The notes beneath the pieces were generated by a model. That model was not told the origin of the DNA and did no database searches. It saw only the letters and a program-made list of their open reading frames with translations. A stretch of DNA of 64,000 nt from JAQWBS01 sp047975765 (GTDB lineage Bacteria > Pseudomonadota > Alphaproteobacteria > RF32 > CAG-239), in assembly GCA_047975765.1 (NCBI GenBank), contig JBKEEF010000013.1:72732-136731 (forward strand), given 5' to 3'. Positions within the stretch are counted from its first letter, which is position 1. The number at the start of each line of letters is the position of its first letter. Both the position numbers and the translations under genes were made by a program. Shown in pieces: positions 8,491 to 17,477 of the stretch.

Positions 8491-9481
8491 GCACATTTTC
8501 CAAAAGAACTTTAGAGCCTTTAATCATCACAGAAGTTGTAGATGTTTTATAGTCATCTTCTTCTTTGAGTTTATAGGCTTTATTTTCAATGAGAAGTTTC
8601 ACGACATAATATGAAGCACTATCAATAGTTTTTTGTTCATTAAGCATTTCAAGTGTCTCTAATAGACCTTTAGATGTTGTATTGAGTTTGATATTACTTT
8701 CTTTGTTGCTATCAAAAGTCAAGTTACCCTTTCCAACTAAAACAAGTGGTTCCCAGCGGATAATTAGCTTGTCTATGTTTGCAGAACCATTGTTTGCAAT
8801 CCATTTCCCCCAAATGTTGTCGCTTGTATCTTCGCTTTTGATTGTTCCAAGAGTACTAAATTTGAGTAAAATTCTATCAATTTTTCTCAAAAGAGGGGTT
8901 TGTACATTGTCACTAATTTGGACTTGCTTAAATTCAATAGAATTTTGAGAAGTGATTCTTCCTTGCTCAGGAATTTTGAGCTTGAGATTGATTTCTTCAG
9001 CATCAAACAGATTCCCAACAGTTACATTTTTGAGTTCAAAAGAAAGTTTGTTTATATTTTTTTCATCATGTTCTTCGACAATTCTAAACTCATTTACACC
9101 AAAATCATATTTGTGATTGTTAATTGTGATTGTTTCTTTTTGTGCAGGAAAAAGAGAAAGTTTGCCGAAATTGAAAAAATTGTCTTTAATGGTCACATTT
9201 CCCAAGTTCCAGTCAAATTTGGCTACATCATAAACATCATAAACCCTAAAATTTTCAACGGACATAATCGGTGCAAAGGGAACACGCGAAAAAGAAAGAT
9301 TCTCATACGAAACGTCAATACCTTGTGCATTTAAGAGTTCTGTCGAACGAGTAATTTGTTTTTTGATTTCAGAAATGAAACTGTTTCTTTTGATAAAAAA
9401 GCCAAAAGCTGCCATTGTTAAAACAAAAGTTAAAACAAAAGTAAAAAGAGCAAATCTGTATTTTTTTATAATTGAAAACAT
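8465..9481 (-). CDS. DUF2125-like membrane-anchored protein
   Basis: The 338-residue protein has one N-terminal membrane anchor (about residues 10-32) and a long beta-rich periplasmic part. The segment GIDVSYENLSFSRVPFAP resembles the start of the alphaproteobacterial DUF2125 family, and the gene stands where DUF2125 genes commonly stand, after plsC at the end of the ftsEX operon. Its function is unknown. The family call rests on a short motif plus context and should be tested by profile search. Confidence 0.6.
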   Translation of the reverse strand: MFSIIKKYRFALFTFVLTFVLTMAAFGFFIKRNSFISEIKKQITRSTELLNAQGIDVSYENLSFSRVPFAPIMSVENFRVYDVYDVAKFDWNLGNVTIKDNFFNFGKLSLFPAQKETITINNHKYDFGVNEFRIVEEHDEKNINKLSFELKNVTVGNLFDAEEINLKLKIPEQGRITSQNSIEFKQVQISDNVQTPLLRKIDRILLKFSTLGTIKSEDTSDNIWGKWIANNGSANIDKLIIRWEPLVLVGKGNLTFDSNKESNIKLNTTSKGLLETLEMLNEQKTIDSASYYVVKLLIENKAYKLKEEDDYKTSTTSVMIKGSKVLLENVPIYDMLQK

Positions 9482-9496
9482 TTTCTCTAAATAACC

Positions 9497-10267
9497 TTAT
9501 TTTTCTATAAATTTTTCAGTATAGGGATAATTTTTAACCGTTTCACGATTGATTTCATTGCATTTTGTTTCTATCGCATCTCTTAGTTTATCCATAAAAT
9601 CTTTCTTATCAAGGTTTTTTTCGATAGGTGGCATAAATTCGAAAATAATCTTTCCTGGGTATTTCAAAAATGAACGTTTCTTCCAAAAAAGACCTGTGTT
9701 ATGGGCTACTGGAATAATAGTTGCATCAAGGTTTTGATAAAGAAAAGCAACACCTGGTTTATATGGTACGATTTTCCCTGGTTTTGTTCTTGTTCCTTCA
9801 GGGAAAATAACGATTGAACGACCTTTTGCAAGAAATATCTTCGCAACGTTCAACATATTTTTCATCGCACTGCTTCCTCCACTTCTGTCAATTGGAATAG
9901 CACCATAAGCAGCAACAGCCCAACCAAAAAGTGGAATATATGAAAGTTCTTTTTTGAAGATATATGTTGCTCCACCCTTGACGAAGGATGTAATCATATA
10001 TGTTTCTAATTCAGATTGATGACGAGAAGCATAAATTGCACCTTGTCCTTTAAGGATATGTTCTTCACCTCTAACTTCAATTTTCAAACCACAAACAATA
10101 TGGAGCAAATATCTGAAGAAAACGAGCATGAAGCTATTCCAAAAAGCTGTTTTGATTTTTGTTGGTAAAAACCAACCAAGAACAGAATATAAAGCCAAGG
10201 CACTAAATCCTGTGATATAAAAGATAATATTAAAAATTAAGGAACGTATAAAAGTGAGGATAATCAT
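9497..10267 (-). CDS. plsC: 1-acyl-sn-glycerol-3-phosphate acyltransferase (PlsC family)
   Basis: PlsC makes phosphatidic acid from lysophosphatidic acid at the inner membrane. The catalytic HX4(D/E) motif is ASRHQSELE, the substrate-binding motif is FPEGTRTKPG, and a hydrophobic N-terminal segment (residues 1-30) anchors it. I chose ATG 10267 because an AGGTG sits just upstream; a GTG nine bases earlier (10276) lacks such a site. It lies 14 bp after the ydcF-like gene in the leftward operon. The product is 256 residues. Confidence 0.92.
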   Translation of the reverse strand: MIILTFIRSLIFNIIFYITGFSALALYSVLGWFLPTKIKTAFWNSFMLVFFRYLLHIVCGLKIEVRGEEHILKGQGAIYASRHQSELETYMITSFVKGGATYIFKKELSYIPLFGWAVAAYGAIPIDRSGGSSAMKNMLNVAKIFLAKGRSIVIFPEGTRTKPGKIVPYKPGVAFLYQNLDATIIPVAHNTGLFWKKRSFLKYPGKIIFEFMPPIEKNLDKKDFMDKLRDAIETKCNEINRETVKNYPYTEKFIEK

Positions 10268-10281
10268 GATTTTCACCTAAA

Positions 10282-10854
10282 TTATAAAAGCGTTTTTAAA
10301 TAGACATAGAGAAATTTATTATATTCTGATGCCAAGAAATAGAAACTATGCCAGTCTTGCCACCAGTTTTTTGTGAGATTATCCGTAAAAACAGGGTGAG
10401 CAATAATTTGCACGTTTTTATTTTTTGCAGAAATCTCTTGAATGCTTCTAAACATATGATAGTTCGAAGTGACAAGCCTTATGGATTTTATATTATTTTT
10501 CTTTATCCAGTTGTCAACCTCAATTGCGTTTTCCACCGTGTTTGTTGCTTCATTTCCAATTTGAACTTTTTCAAAATGGATGTTTTCAATATTATTAATA
10601 TCAATAATTTTTTGCAGAGAGATTTTTTTATCTACGCCTGAGATGAAAAGTTTTTCTGCTAAATTTTCGTTTAGGAGGACCATAGCTTCGTGAAGGCGAT
10701 ATTTTCCTCCTGTCAATACCACAATAGCATCTGTTTTGCTATCTTTGTCAATTCTCAAGTCATAAATTCGATGCGAAAAAATGGCAAATCCAATAAACCA
10801 AGTACAAAGAAAGAAGATAAAGCTGAAAAAGAAAATTCGTCCTATTTTTTTCAT
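10282..10854 (-). CDS. YdcF/ElyC-family (DUF218) membrane protein
   Basis: The 190-residue protein has an N-terminal membrane segment (about 5-25) and a DUF218 domain: DAIVVLTGGKYRLHEAM near 43-59, a central ATNTVENA motif with its conserved Glu, and VTSNYHMFRS. Relatives such as ElyC and SanA affect envelope integrity and lipid-carrier use; the reaction is not established. It lies between ftsX and plsC, as in many Alphaproteobacteria. Confidence 0.87.
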   Translation of the reverse strand: MKKIGRIFFFSFIFFLCTWFIGFAIFSHRIYDLRIDKDSKTDAIVVLTGGKYRLHEAMVLLNENLAEKLFISGVDKKISLQKIIDINNIENIHFEKVQIGNEATNTVENAIEVDNWIKKNNIKSIRLVTSNYHMFRSIQEISAKNKNVQIIAHPVFTDNLTKNWWQDWHSFYFLASEYNKFLYVYLKTLL

Positions 10855-10869
10855 TTTTGAACAGTTCCT

Positions 10870-11796
10870 CTACATCATCTTTTCAAGTGTTTTCTTAACA
10901 GTGTAATAAGCTGTAACCATTGCAATCCCTGCACTAAAAAGTGGAAGAGACAAAATAGAAGCCCAAGAAAAGGCAGAAAGGGAAGCTTCACTGATAATTC
11001 CCCCCTCAATGCTTTCAGAGAGTTTTGAAATTACAAAAATAGTTGGAACAGCAAAAGCAATGCCAATCAGACCACCAATAAATGAAATATAACCGATTCT
11101 TCTTGCAAATTGCTTGGCAATATATGCATCTTTTGCACCCATAATGTGCAGAATATTAATCACATACTTATGAAGTCCAAGAGATGATTTGGTTGTATAG
11201 ACAATTCCTCCAGCAGAAATGCTAAGAACAAGAGCCAAAGTGACAAGTGCCAAATTTTTAAGCCCATCAGCAAATTCAATGAGTTTTGCTAGCCAAAGCT
11301 TGTGGCTATCCAGAGATGCTAAAGGCGAAACATCAGCAAGTTTTTTTGCCAGTTCTTTGAAATCAATTGCAGCGTTTTTTCTGACTTTAACATCAATCAA
11401 TCTTGGAATAGGTAAGTCTTGAAGGTCTATACCATCTCCAAGCCAAGGTTTGAGAAGTTTTTGAAGTTGTTTATCTTCAAGTGGTGTAACACTTTCAATG
11501 CCATCAATTGTTTTCAAAAGTTCAATTGCTTTCTTTTGATGAATGAGGGTTTCTTCAATTGCTTTTTCTTTGTTGACATTATTGACAGGTATAATTTGAA
11601 CAGTCAAAGCACCTAGAATGCTGTCGCTCCAGTTAGAGAGCATAGAATTAATAGCGAGAACACCCGCAAGCGTCACACCAAAAAGAAAAACAGAAATGGA
11701 AATCATTACCTCTAAAAAGAGATTAGAACTATCTCCTTTGAGCGGAATTTCATCTTTATTGAATTTGATATCATTGATGTTCTTAATTTTCTTCAT
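10870..11796 (-). CDS. ftsX: Cell-division ABC transporter permease FtsX
   Basis: FtsX forms the membrane part of the FtsEX complex, which activates septal peptidoglycan hydrolases. The 308-residue protein has the expected layout: a short cytoplasmic N-terminus, TM1 at about 29-50, a periplasmic loop of about 120 residues, then three C-terminal membrane segments with the conserved IMGAKDAYIAKQF motif between them. The start overlaps the ftsE stop (TAATG), so the two are translationally coupled. Confidence 0.93.
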   Translation of the reverse strand: MKKIKNINDIKFNKDEIPLKGDSSNLFLEVMISISVFLFGVTLAGVLAINSMLSNWSDSILGALTVQIIPVNNVNKEKAIEETLIHQKKAIELLKTIDGIESVTPLEDKQLQKLLKPWLGDGIDLQDLPIPRLIDVKVRKNAAIDFKELAKKLADVSPLASLDSHKLWLAKLIEFADGLKNLALVTLALVLSISAGGIVYTTKSSLGLHKYVINILHIMGAKDAYIAKQFARRIGYISFIGGLIGIAFAVPTIFVISKLSESIEGGIISEASLSAFSWASILSLPLFSAGIAMVTAYYTVKKTLEKMM

Positions 11797-12512
11797 TATA
11801 TGGTATCCATTTCAATTTTGTCGTTTGGATAGTATATTCTCAAATTTTTATTTTCTAAATTGAGACGTGGATAGCTGAAGTCGTGGATAAGTTTTTCACT
11901 ATGTGTTGCAATTACAACAGTTGTTCCCAATTTGTTGAGTTCTACAAAAAGGTTCATCAATTTTGGTGCAATGTAATTATCTACGTTTCCTGTCGGTTCA
12001 TCGGCAAGTAGAAGTTCAGGACGGCTGATAACGGCACGAGCAATTGCTACTCTTTGCTTTTCTCCACCGGAAAGCGTACTGGTTTGTGCGAACATATTCT
12101 TGTCAAGCTCAACCCATTCCAACATTTCTTTCACACGTTGCTTGATTTCTCTTTCTTCCATCCCCATAATTCTGAGTGGTAAAGCCACATTTTCAAAAGC
12201 AGTAAGGTGTTCAATGAGACGAAAGTCTTGAAAAACGACTCCAATTTTTCTACGAAGCATAGATAAGTTATCGCGGTTGGCAAAATTGACATTATGTCCA
12301 AAGACACTCACGCTTCCTCGACTTGGTTTTTGTGCCAAATACATCATAGAAAGCAATGAAGTTTTTCCAGCACCACTTTTTCCAGTCAAAAAATGGAAAG
12401 AGCCTTTTTTAAGAGAAAGCTTAATGTCGCTCAAAATCTCTGGTCCATGACCATATCTAATGCCAACATTTTGCATTTCGATGATAGAAGATATTTTGGA
12501 TTTAGTTTGCAT
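11796..12512 (-). CDS. ftsE: Cell-division ATP-binding protein FtsE
   Basis: FtsE is the ATPase of FtsEX. It has Walker A GKSGAGKTS, Q-loop VFQDFRLIEHLTAFENV, ABC signature LSGGEKQR, Walker B LLLADEPTGNVD and the switch His in ATHSE. The frame is open to a TTG at 12533, but ATG 12512 has a GGAG six bases upstream and is preferred, giving 238 residues. It is the first gene of the leftward operon ftsE-ftsX-ydcF-plsC-DUF2125. Confidence 0.95.
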   Translation of the reverse strand: MQTKSKISSIIEMQNVGIRYGHGPEILSDIKLSLKKGSFHFLTGKSGAGKTSLLSMMYLAQKPSRGSVSVFGHNVNFANRDNLSMLRRKIGVVFQDFRLIEHLTAFENVALPLRIMGMEEREIKQRVKEMLEWVELDKNMFAQTSTLSGGEKQRVAIARAVISRPELLLADEPTGNVDNYIAPKLMNLFVELNKLGTTVVIATHSEKLIHDFSYPRLNLENKNLRIYYPNDKIEMDTI

Positions 12513-12616
12513 TTTTGCTCCGATAACATTCAAATAATATATGTATATAACAACATTTAAGAACTCTATACAAGATTAATATTGAGGTTATTATACTAAA
12601 GACATAAATTTTTTAC

Positions 12617-12645
12617 TTGGATTAAATCTTTTTTGTACATATATT
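12617..12645 (+). promoter_or_regulatory. Putative promoter of the zinc-ribbon protein gene
   Basis: TTGGAT and TATATT are 17 bp apart, 32 bp before the start codon. They lie in the 165-bp divergent gap with ftsE (12513-12677), which must also hold the ftsE operon promoter. Confidence 0.45.
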
Positions 12646-12677
12646 AGTAAAAAAATAAATCTAAAGAGGAAAAAACG

Positions 12678-13445
12678 ATGATAATTACCTGTCCGACATG
12701 TGGAACAAGTTTCAAAGTTCATGATGATGTTGTTCCAGAATATGGAAGAAAAATGCGCTGCTCAAGTTGTGGCGAAGTTTGGCTTGTGAAAAAAGAACAA
12801 GAACCAGAAATTATCAGAGAAGAATTAGTGATAGAAGAACCAACAAATGAAAGAGTTGAACCAACATTTGATGCAAAATCAGATAAAAGTTCAACCGAAG
12901 AATTTGGTGACATCTATCAAAGACTTAATGCAAAGTCTGAGTCGATTGAAAGCGAATATGAAAAAATGTCTGGTTTCAGAAAATTCACAATGGCATTTAA
13001 GAAAAAAACAGGTTTGGATAGTCGTTTCAATCGTATCCTATTTTATATTGCATTGCTTGGTGTGGTTGCTTTGGGGCTTCTTCAGTTTAGATTTGACATT
13101 GTTCGTCACTATCCAAAAGCAGCATATTACTACAATCTAGTTGGTATTAAAGTCACAGCAATTGGCTATGGATTGGAATTTAAAAATGTTTCTCGTTCTG
13201 AAATTGAGCTGAATGATAAAAAATTTATCATTGTTAAAGGTTTTATCCATAACAGAACAGAAAAAGAAATTGTTTTGCCAAAACTTCAAGTTCAAATGTT
13301 TGGCACAAGTGGTAATTTGATTAAAGAATTCAGTTTTGAAATGAAAGAAAAAACACTTGCTGAAAACAACCAATTTCCATTTGATGTTTTAATAGAAAAG
13401 CAAAAAGCCTTTGTTAAATATATCATTTTAACATTTACAGAATAA
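12678..13445 (+). CDS. MJ0042-type zinc-ribbon, single-pass membrane protein (DUF3426-like)
   Basis: The 255-residue protein starts with a four-cysteine zinc ribbon, CPTCGTSFKVHDDV and MRCSSCGEVW (residues 4-34). A charged linker follows, then one membrane segment at about 114-133 (RILFYIALLGVVALGLLQF) and an extracytoplasmic beta domain of about 110 residues similar to DUF3426. Such proteins sit next to ftsE in many Alphaproteobacteria; their role is unknown. AGAGGAAAAA lies before the ATG. Confidence 0.8.
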   Translation: MIITCPTCGTSFKVHDDVVPEYGRKMRCSSCGEVWLVKKEQEPEIIREELVIEEPTNERVEPTFDAKSDKSSTEEFGDIYQRLNAKSESIESEYEKMSGFRKFTMAFKKKTGLDSRFNRILFYIALLGVVALGLLQFRFDIVRHYPKAAYYYNLVGIKVTAIGYGLEFKNVSRSEIELNDKKFIIVKGFIHNRTEKEIVLPKLQVQMFGTSGNLIKEFSFEMKEKTLAENNQFPFDVLIEKQKAFVKYIILTFTE

Positions 13446-13447
13446 GA

Positions 13448-13480
13448 AAAAAAGACCTCTCAAAGAAGAGGTCTTTTTTA
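13448..13480 (+). terminator. Intrinsic terminator
   Basis: GACCTCT / AGAGGTC stem followed by six Ts, directly after the zinc-ribbon gene. Confidence 0.9.
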
Positions 13481-13576
13481 TATCTATATGCCGAAAGTCG
13501 GGTTTGATAATATTTTCTATGTATAATATTATATAGTTTCAAAGGTATTATTGAGGAATTTTTAATTTTTATTTTT

Positions 13577-14059
13577 ATGAAAAGTTTTATATTAGTTATA
13601 TCGTTTTTGTTGACAAGCTCTTTTATAACTGCTCAAGCTATTGAAATTTTTCCTTCATCTCTTGATGTTGTTAATATTGTTGAAGAAGATGTTTTCAATC
13701 ATTTAGATACAATGGTTCAAGCCAAAGGTTTGAATTTTATATCTGAAGATAACTATTTTTCATCAAAAGACTTAATCGCTTATAATTGGGATAAGGAAAT
13801 GAAAGTTGACATCTTTGATGGTTCATTCAGTGTTCTTATCTTCAAGAATGGTGACTTTGTCCAAAAGGCAGTGATTTATCACAAAATTGAACAGAGTGTT
13901 GAAAAAATTTCATTAGAGAATTTCGAAGATGCTGTTATGACAAAATTGGGTGACTATGAAATTATGGTGAGTAAAAGGGTAGTAGGGGTGAAACATATTC
14001 CTACCGAAAGTTCTTCCTATACTCACTTCCTATCCAAGATAAAAAAGCCTCTCAATTGA
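13577..14059 (+). CDS. Secreted protein of unknown function, tandem paralogue 1
   Basis: The 160-residue product has a signal peptide (MKSFILVISFLLTSSFITAQ) and no family I recognise. It is clearly homologous to the next gene: both have an F/EIFPSS-like start, D-x-LDT-x-VQAKGLNF, a YxWxK segment, a DxFDGSFxVL motif and YEI-x-VSK near the end. The ATG lies close to the preceding AT-rich stretch without a strong Shine-Dalgarno. The last codons and the stop lie inside a terminator hairpin. Confidence 0.75.
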   Translation: MKSFILVISFLLTSSFITAQAIEIFPSSLDVVNIVEEDVFNHLDTMVQAKGLNFISEDNYFSSKDLIAYNWDKEMKVDIFDGSFSVLIFKNGDFVQKAVIYHKIEQSVEKISLENFEDAVMTKLGDYEIMVSKRVVGVKHIPTESSSYTHFLSKIKKPLN

Positions 14060-14070
14060 GAGGCTTTTTT
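14041..14070. terminator. Perfectly symmetric terminator that contains the stop codon
   Basis: AAAAAAGCCTCTCAATTGAG continues into AGGCTTTTTT as a near-perfect palindrome. The TGA of the preceding gene (14057-14059) lies in it. Confidence 0.9.
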
Positions 14071-14179
14071 AGGTGAAATGTAGAAGTTTTAGAAAATATA
14101 TAAGATTGTAAAATTTATCAAATATGATACAATTGTCATGTTATATATAATTATGTTAAATTTTTAATTTTTTAAATTC

Positions 14180-14680
14180 ATGAAAGTTTTTTTTATTATC
14201 CTAGGTATGATGTTGATATTTCAGGTCAATGCTCAGTCTGTAAAAAATTTTCCAACATCTTCCAAATCAGTTGAAGCAATTCAAAAAGAAGTGTTTAGTA
14301 AGTTGGATACAATTGTTCAGGCAAAAGGTTTGAATTTTGTTTCAGCTGAAGGAGAATTCTCTGCTGAAGATTTAATTGTTTATGATTGGGAAAAAAGTGT
14401 TGAAATGGATTTGTTTGATGGCTCTTTTGGTGTTCTTCTCTATCAACAAAATAGCAATGAGAATGTTGTGAAATCTGTTGTCATATACTATGAACAAGCA
14501 GGTAAACAAGATGTTCAAAAGATTGCTTTTGAAAACATTGGAGAAGAAAAAATTTCTAATAAAATAAATGATTATGAAATTTCTGTGAGCAAATGGGGAG
14601 TAACCATTTTACACATCCCATCTCAGAAAGAATTTTCGGTTTATTTTTTGTACATGAATGAAATGCCAAAGTACTGTTAA
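14180..14680 (+). CDS. Secreted protein of unknown function, tandem paralogue 2
   Basis: The 166-residue product has a signal peptide ending VNAQ and the same conserved blocks as its neighbour: LDTIVQAKGLNFVSAEG, YDWEKSVEMDLFDGSFGVLL and INDYEISVSKWGV. Each copy sits between its own upstream AT-rich region and its own terminator, so they are separate units produced by tandem duplication. The function is unknown; periplasmic or outer-surface location is inferred from the signal peptide. Confidence 0.75.
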   Translation: MKVFFIILGMMLIFQVNAQSVKNFPTSSKSVEAIQKEVFSKLDTIVQAKGLNFVSAEGEFSAEDLIVYDWEKSVEMDLFDGSFGVLLYQQNSNENVVKSVVIYYEQAGKQDVQKIAFENIGEEKISNKINDYEISVSKWGVTILHIPSQKEFSVYFLYMNEMPKYC

Positions 14681-14683
14681 AAA

Positions 14684-14722
14684 CAACCCGCTTAAATCTT
14701 AGGATTTTAGCGGGTTTGTTTT
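14684..14722. terminator. Terminator between paralogue 2 and argS
   Basis: A CCCGCT(T)AAA... / ...TTTAGCGGG stem is followed by a T-rich run. It serves the rightward gene and probably also convergent argS. Confidence 0.8.
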
Positions 14723-16444
14723 TTAAGCTTTGAGCATGATTTCTGGTGATTTAATGCCAAGTAAATCTAGTAGAAGAACCATTACATCTCTGGTGAGTTT
14801 TGCAAGGTTCAATCTTGAAGCTGCAACTTCTTTGTTTTCTTCGCCCATAATTTGAGAAGCATTATAAAAGCTACTGAAGCTTTGTGCCAAATTATAAGTA
14901 TAATCAGAAAGAATACTCGGTTCAAATTCATCATATGCACGGTGAATTGTAGCATAAAATTGAAGAAGTTTGAGCGTGAGTTCTCTTTCTTCTGGATTGG
15001 TAATAATTGTTTTTCCAAAGCCAAGACCACTTTCATCTGCTTTTCTTAAAATAGAGTTGATACGAGCAATTGCATACTGAATATATGGACCCGTTTTTCC
15101 TTCAAATTTTGCAAAATCATCAACTTCAAAAACATAACCAGAAGCAATGTTATTTTTCAAATCTTGGAATTTGATAGCAGCAATTGCTACTTCATTCACT
15201 AAATTATCAATGTAGTCTTGAGAATATTCTTCTGAGGCTTTTGGCATAGATTCGCGAACTTTTTCTTTTGAAAGTTCAATCAAACTGCCCAAAGACATCA
15301 CGCCACCGTCACGTGTTTTGAAAGGTTTTCCATCAGAACCATTAACTGTTCCAAAACCAATATGTTTCAATTCCAGATTATTTGCAAGACCAAGTTTTTC
15401 AGCAGCTTCAAAAACTTGTTCAAAGTGAAATTCTTGTCTTTGGTCTGTGAAATAGACAATCTTATTTGCTTTCAAATCTCTTGTTCTAAGCAAGATTGTT
15501 GCAATATCTGTTGTGTGATATGTAAAACCACCATCTCTTTTTACCAAAATGACTGGAGGTTTAGGCTTATTGCCTTCATCAAGACGAATAATGTTTGCAC
15601 CATCATCAATTTCGGAAAGTCCCTTTGTTTCTGCTAGTTTAACAATTTCGGAAGAGGCATCATGCGCATCACTTTCACCCCACCAGAGACTGAAGTTTAC
15701 ATCAAGTTTTTCATAGTTACTACGAACATCATCTACGGAAACTTTGCGGATATACTCCCAAATTTTGCGATATTCTGCATTTCCATTTTGAAGTTCTGCA
15801 GTCACAATACGAGCTTTTTCTCTTGCTGTTTCATCTTCTTTGCATTTTGTGGTTGCTTCTTTGTAGATATTTGTGATGCCTTGAACATCCAAAGAAAAAG
15901 CATCAATTCCTTGGTTGGAGATTTCAGCAATGATCATGCCCATTGGAGTTCCCCAGTCGCCGAGGTGAACATCGGAGATGACGTTGTTTCCCATAAATTT
16001 TTCAATTCTCTGAACAGATTCACCAATCACGCCAGAACGCAGGTGTCCAACATGCATGGTTTTTGCCACATTTGGGCCGCCAAAATCAAGAATGACTGTT
16101 TTAGATTCTTTTTCAGTTGGTACACCAAATCTTTTATCTTCTCCCATTTGATTAATAATAGAAGTAATAAAGTCGTTTTTCAAAGTGAGATTGATAAAAC
16201 CTGGGCCATCAATGGAAGTTTTTTCAATATCTGTATCTTTTTCAAGTTCAGCAACAATTTGAGTAGCAATTTCGCGTGGATTCTTCTTGAGTTCACGTGT
16301 AAGAGCTAAAGCCCCATTACATTGAAAATCGCTCAAGTCAGGGCGGTCAGAGTTTTTTACAATTGCAAATTTTTCATTAAATCCAAGGCTTTTAAAAATA
16401 TTTTCAAATTTTTGATTGATAATTTTCTCAACAGATAATTCCAT
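14723..16444 (-). CDS. argS: Arginyl-tRNA synthetase
   Basis: ArgS charges tRNA-Arg. The 573-residue class I synthetase has an N-terminal Add-1 domain, the HIGH-type motif VAKTMHVGHLRSGVIGE and the family's tRNA-binding C-terminal helical domain ending LLDLLGIKSPEIMLKA. The second signature is not a canonical KMSK: the position reads TRDGGVMSLGSLI, as in many ArgS proteins. It overlaps the upstream lipoprotein gene by one base (TAATG). Confidence 0.95.
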   Translation of the reverse strand: MELSVEKIINQKFENIFKSLGFNEKFAIVKNSDRPDLSDFQCNGALALTRELKKNPREIATQIVAELEKDTDIEKTSIDGPGFINLTLKNDFITSIINQMGEDKRFGVPTEKESKTVILDFGGPNVAKTMHVGHLRSGVIGESVQRIEKFMGNNVISDVHLGDWGTPMGMIIAEISNQGIDAFSLDVQGITNIYKEATTKCKEDETAREKARIVTAELQNGNAEYRKIWEYIRKVSVDDVRSNYEKLDVNFSLWWGESDAHDASSEIVKLAETKGLSEIDDGANIIRLDEGNKPKPPVILVKRDGGFTYHTTDIATILLRTRDLKANKIVYFTDQRQEFHFEQVFEAAEKLGLANNLELKHIGFGTVNGSDGKPFKTRDGGVMSLGSLIELSKEKVRESMPKASEEYSQDYIDNLVNEVAIAAIKFQDLKNNIASGYVFEVDDFAKFEGKTGPYIQYAIARINSILRKADESGLGFGKTIITNPEERELTLKLLQFYATIHRAYDEFEPSILSDYTYNLAQSFSSFYNASQIMGEENKEVAASRLNLAKLTRDVMVLLLDLLGIKSPEIMLKA

Positions 16445-16803
16445 TATTCTTTTCCTTCAGTATTTTTATCTTCTTCATTTTCGTAAACACATTTGTAGTA
16501 GATGTGATTTGGTAACATCAAACGGCAAGTGAAATAAGTCTGTTTTTCCATAACTGCTTTGTTACCAGTCTTTTGTTTGACACATTCTTCATCTGCCAAT
16601 TTTTGAATGTCTTCAATGTCTGCTGTGAAATAATTATAGCAAATGGCAGGGTTTGTTGGAGTCGATTGTCCAACATAAAGTTTTGTCATATCTCTTTCGC
16701 CTGCATTTCGTCGTCGATCAACAAAAGGATCAAACAAGGAACAGCCACTCAAACCAATGAGAGTGAGTGAAAGGCATAAAACTTTAAATCTGGACAATTT
16801 CAT
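16444..16803 (-). CDS. Small lipoprotein upstream of argS
   Basis: The 119-residue product has a lipoprotein signal peptide with lipobox LSGC at about residues 18-21. The mature part has three further cysteines and no domain I recognise. It is coupled to argS by a TAATG overlap, which need not mean a shared function. Confidence 0.7.
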   Translation of the reverse strand: MKLSRFKVLCLSLTLIGLSGCSLFDPFVDRRRNAGERDMTKLYVGQSTPTNPAICYNYFTADIEDIQKLADEECVKQKTGNKAVMEKQTYFTCRLMLPNHIYYKCVYENEEDKNTEGKE

Positions 16804-16857
16804 AAACTCCGCTATATATATTTGTGTTTTTACAATTTATATATGAAGAAGAATAAA

Positions 16858-17466
16858 ATGCAAAGTCAAAATAATTATATTGGTGATGATAAGTTCAAAA
16901 AACTATTAGAACATTATAATTGCCCAACTTCGGTTGAAGTGATTAAGATGAAGTTTTTAGGTGCAATTTGCAGTCCTAATCTTGAGCTTCGTCCAACAGA
17001 TGTCATCTCTTCTTTTTGGGAACAAGGAAAAGAGCCTCGCTTAGAAACCAAAGATGAGGCAGATTTGTTTTTCAAGTTTTTTATGGGACTTTGGGACGAA
17101 ATGTTTACTTTGATGAAAGAAAATAAAGTCAAGTTCGGAAAATCTAAATATAAGACAAAAGAAGAGTTTCTTACGCTTTGTGAACAGAGATTCCAAGAGA
17201 TTGAACTAGGATTCGTTGAAGGATTCTGGGGTGGAAAAGATGATTTAGATATTCCTTCATATTTGGCAGAATTGATAGATTCTTTGACAAGCCTAGCAGA
17301 GGTTTATGTTACACTTGCCAAAAAAGTTTCAAAATTAGAAAATATGGATAAAAAAGTTCAAGATTCCTTTGAACATACTGACAGTATGGTGCTAAAAGGA
17401 ATCAGTTTTATCATTGAAAATAGTGTACATCCAAGAATTGAAGAAATTTCTAGGACAGTCAATTAG
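16858..17466 (+). CDS. Hypothetical cytosolic protein
   Basis: The product is mostly helical and acidic, with a central LFFKFFMGLWDEMF segment and a C-terminal coiled-coil-like stretch (VYVTLAKKVSKLENMDKKVQ). No family is recognised. The start is uncertain: ATG 16858 has AAGAAGAA upstream and is preferred, while ATG 16843 is an alternative. It lies 11 bp before the nitroreductase gene and is probably cotranscribed with it. Confidence 0.6.
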   Translation: MQSQNNYIGDDKFKKLLEHYNCPTSVEVIKMKFLGAICSPNLELRPTDVISSFWEQGKEPRLETKDEADLFFKFFMGLWDEMFTLMKENKVKFGKSKYKTKEEFLTLCEQRFQEIELGFVEGFWGGKDDLDIPSYLAELIDSLTSLAEVYVTLAKKVSKLENMDKKVQDSFEHTDSMVLKGISFIIENSVHPRIEEISRTVN

Positions 17467-17477
17467 GAGAAAATCTT

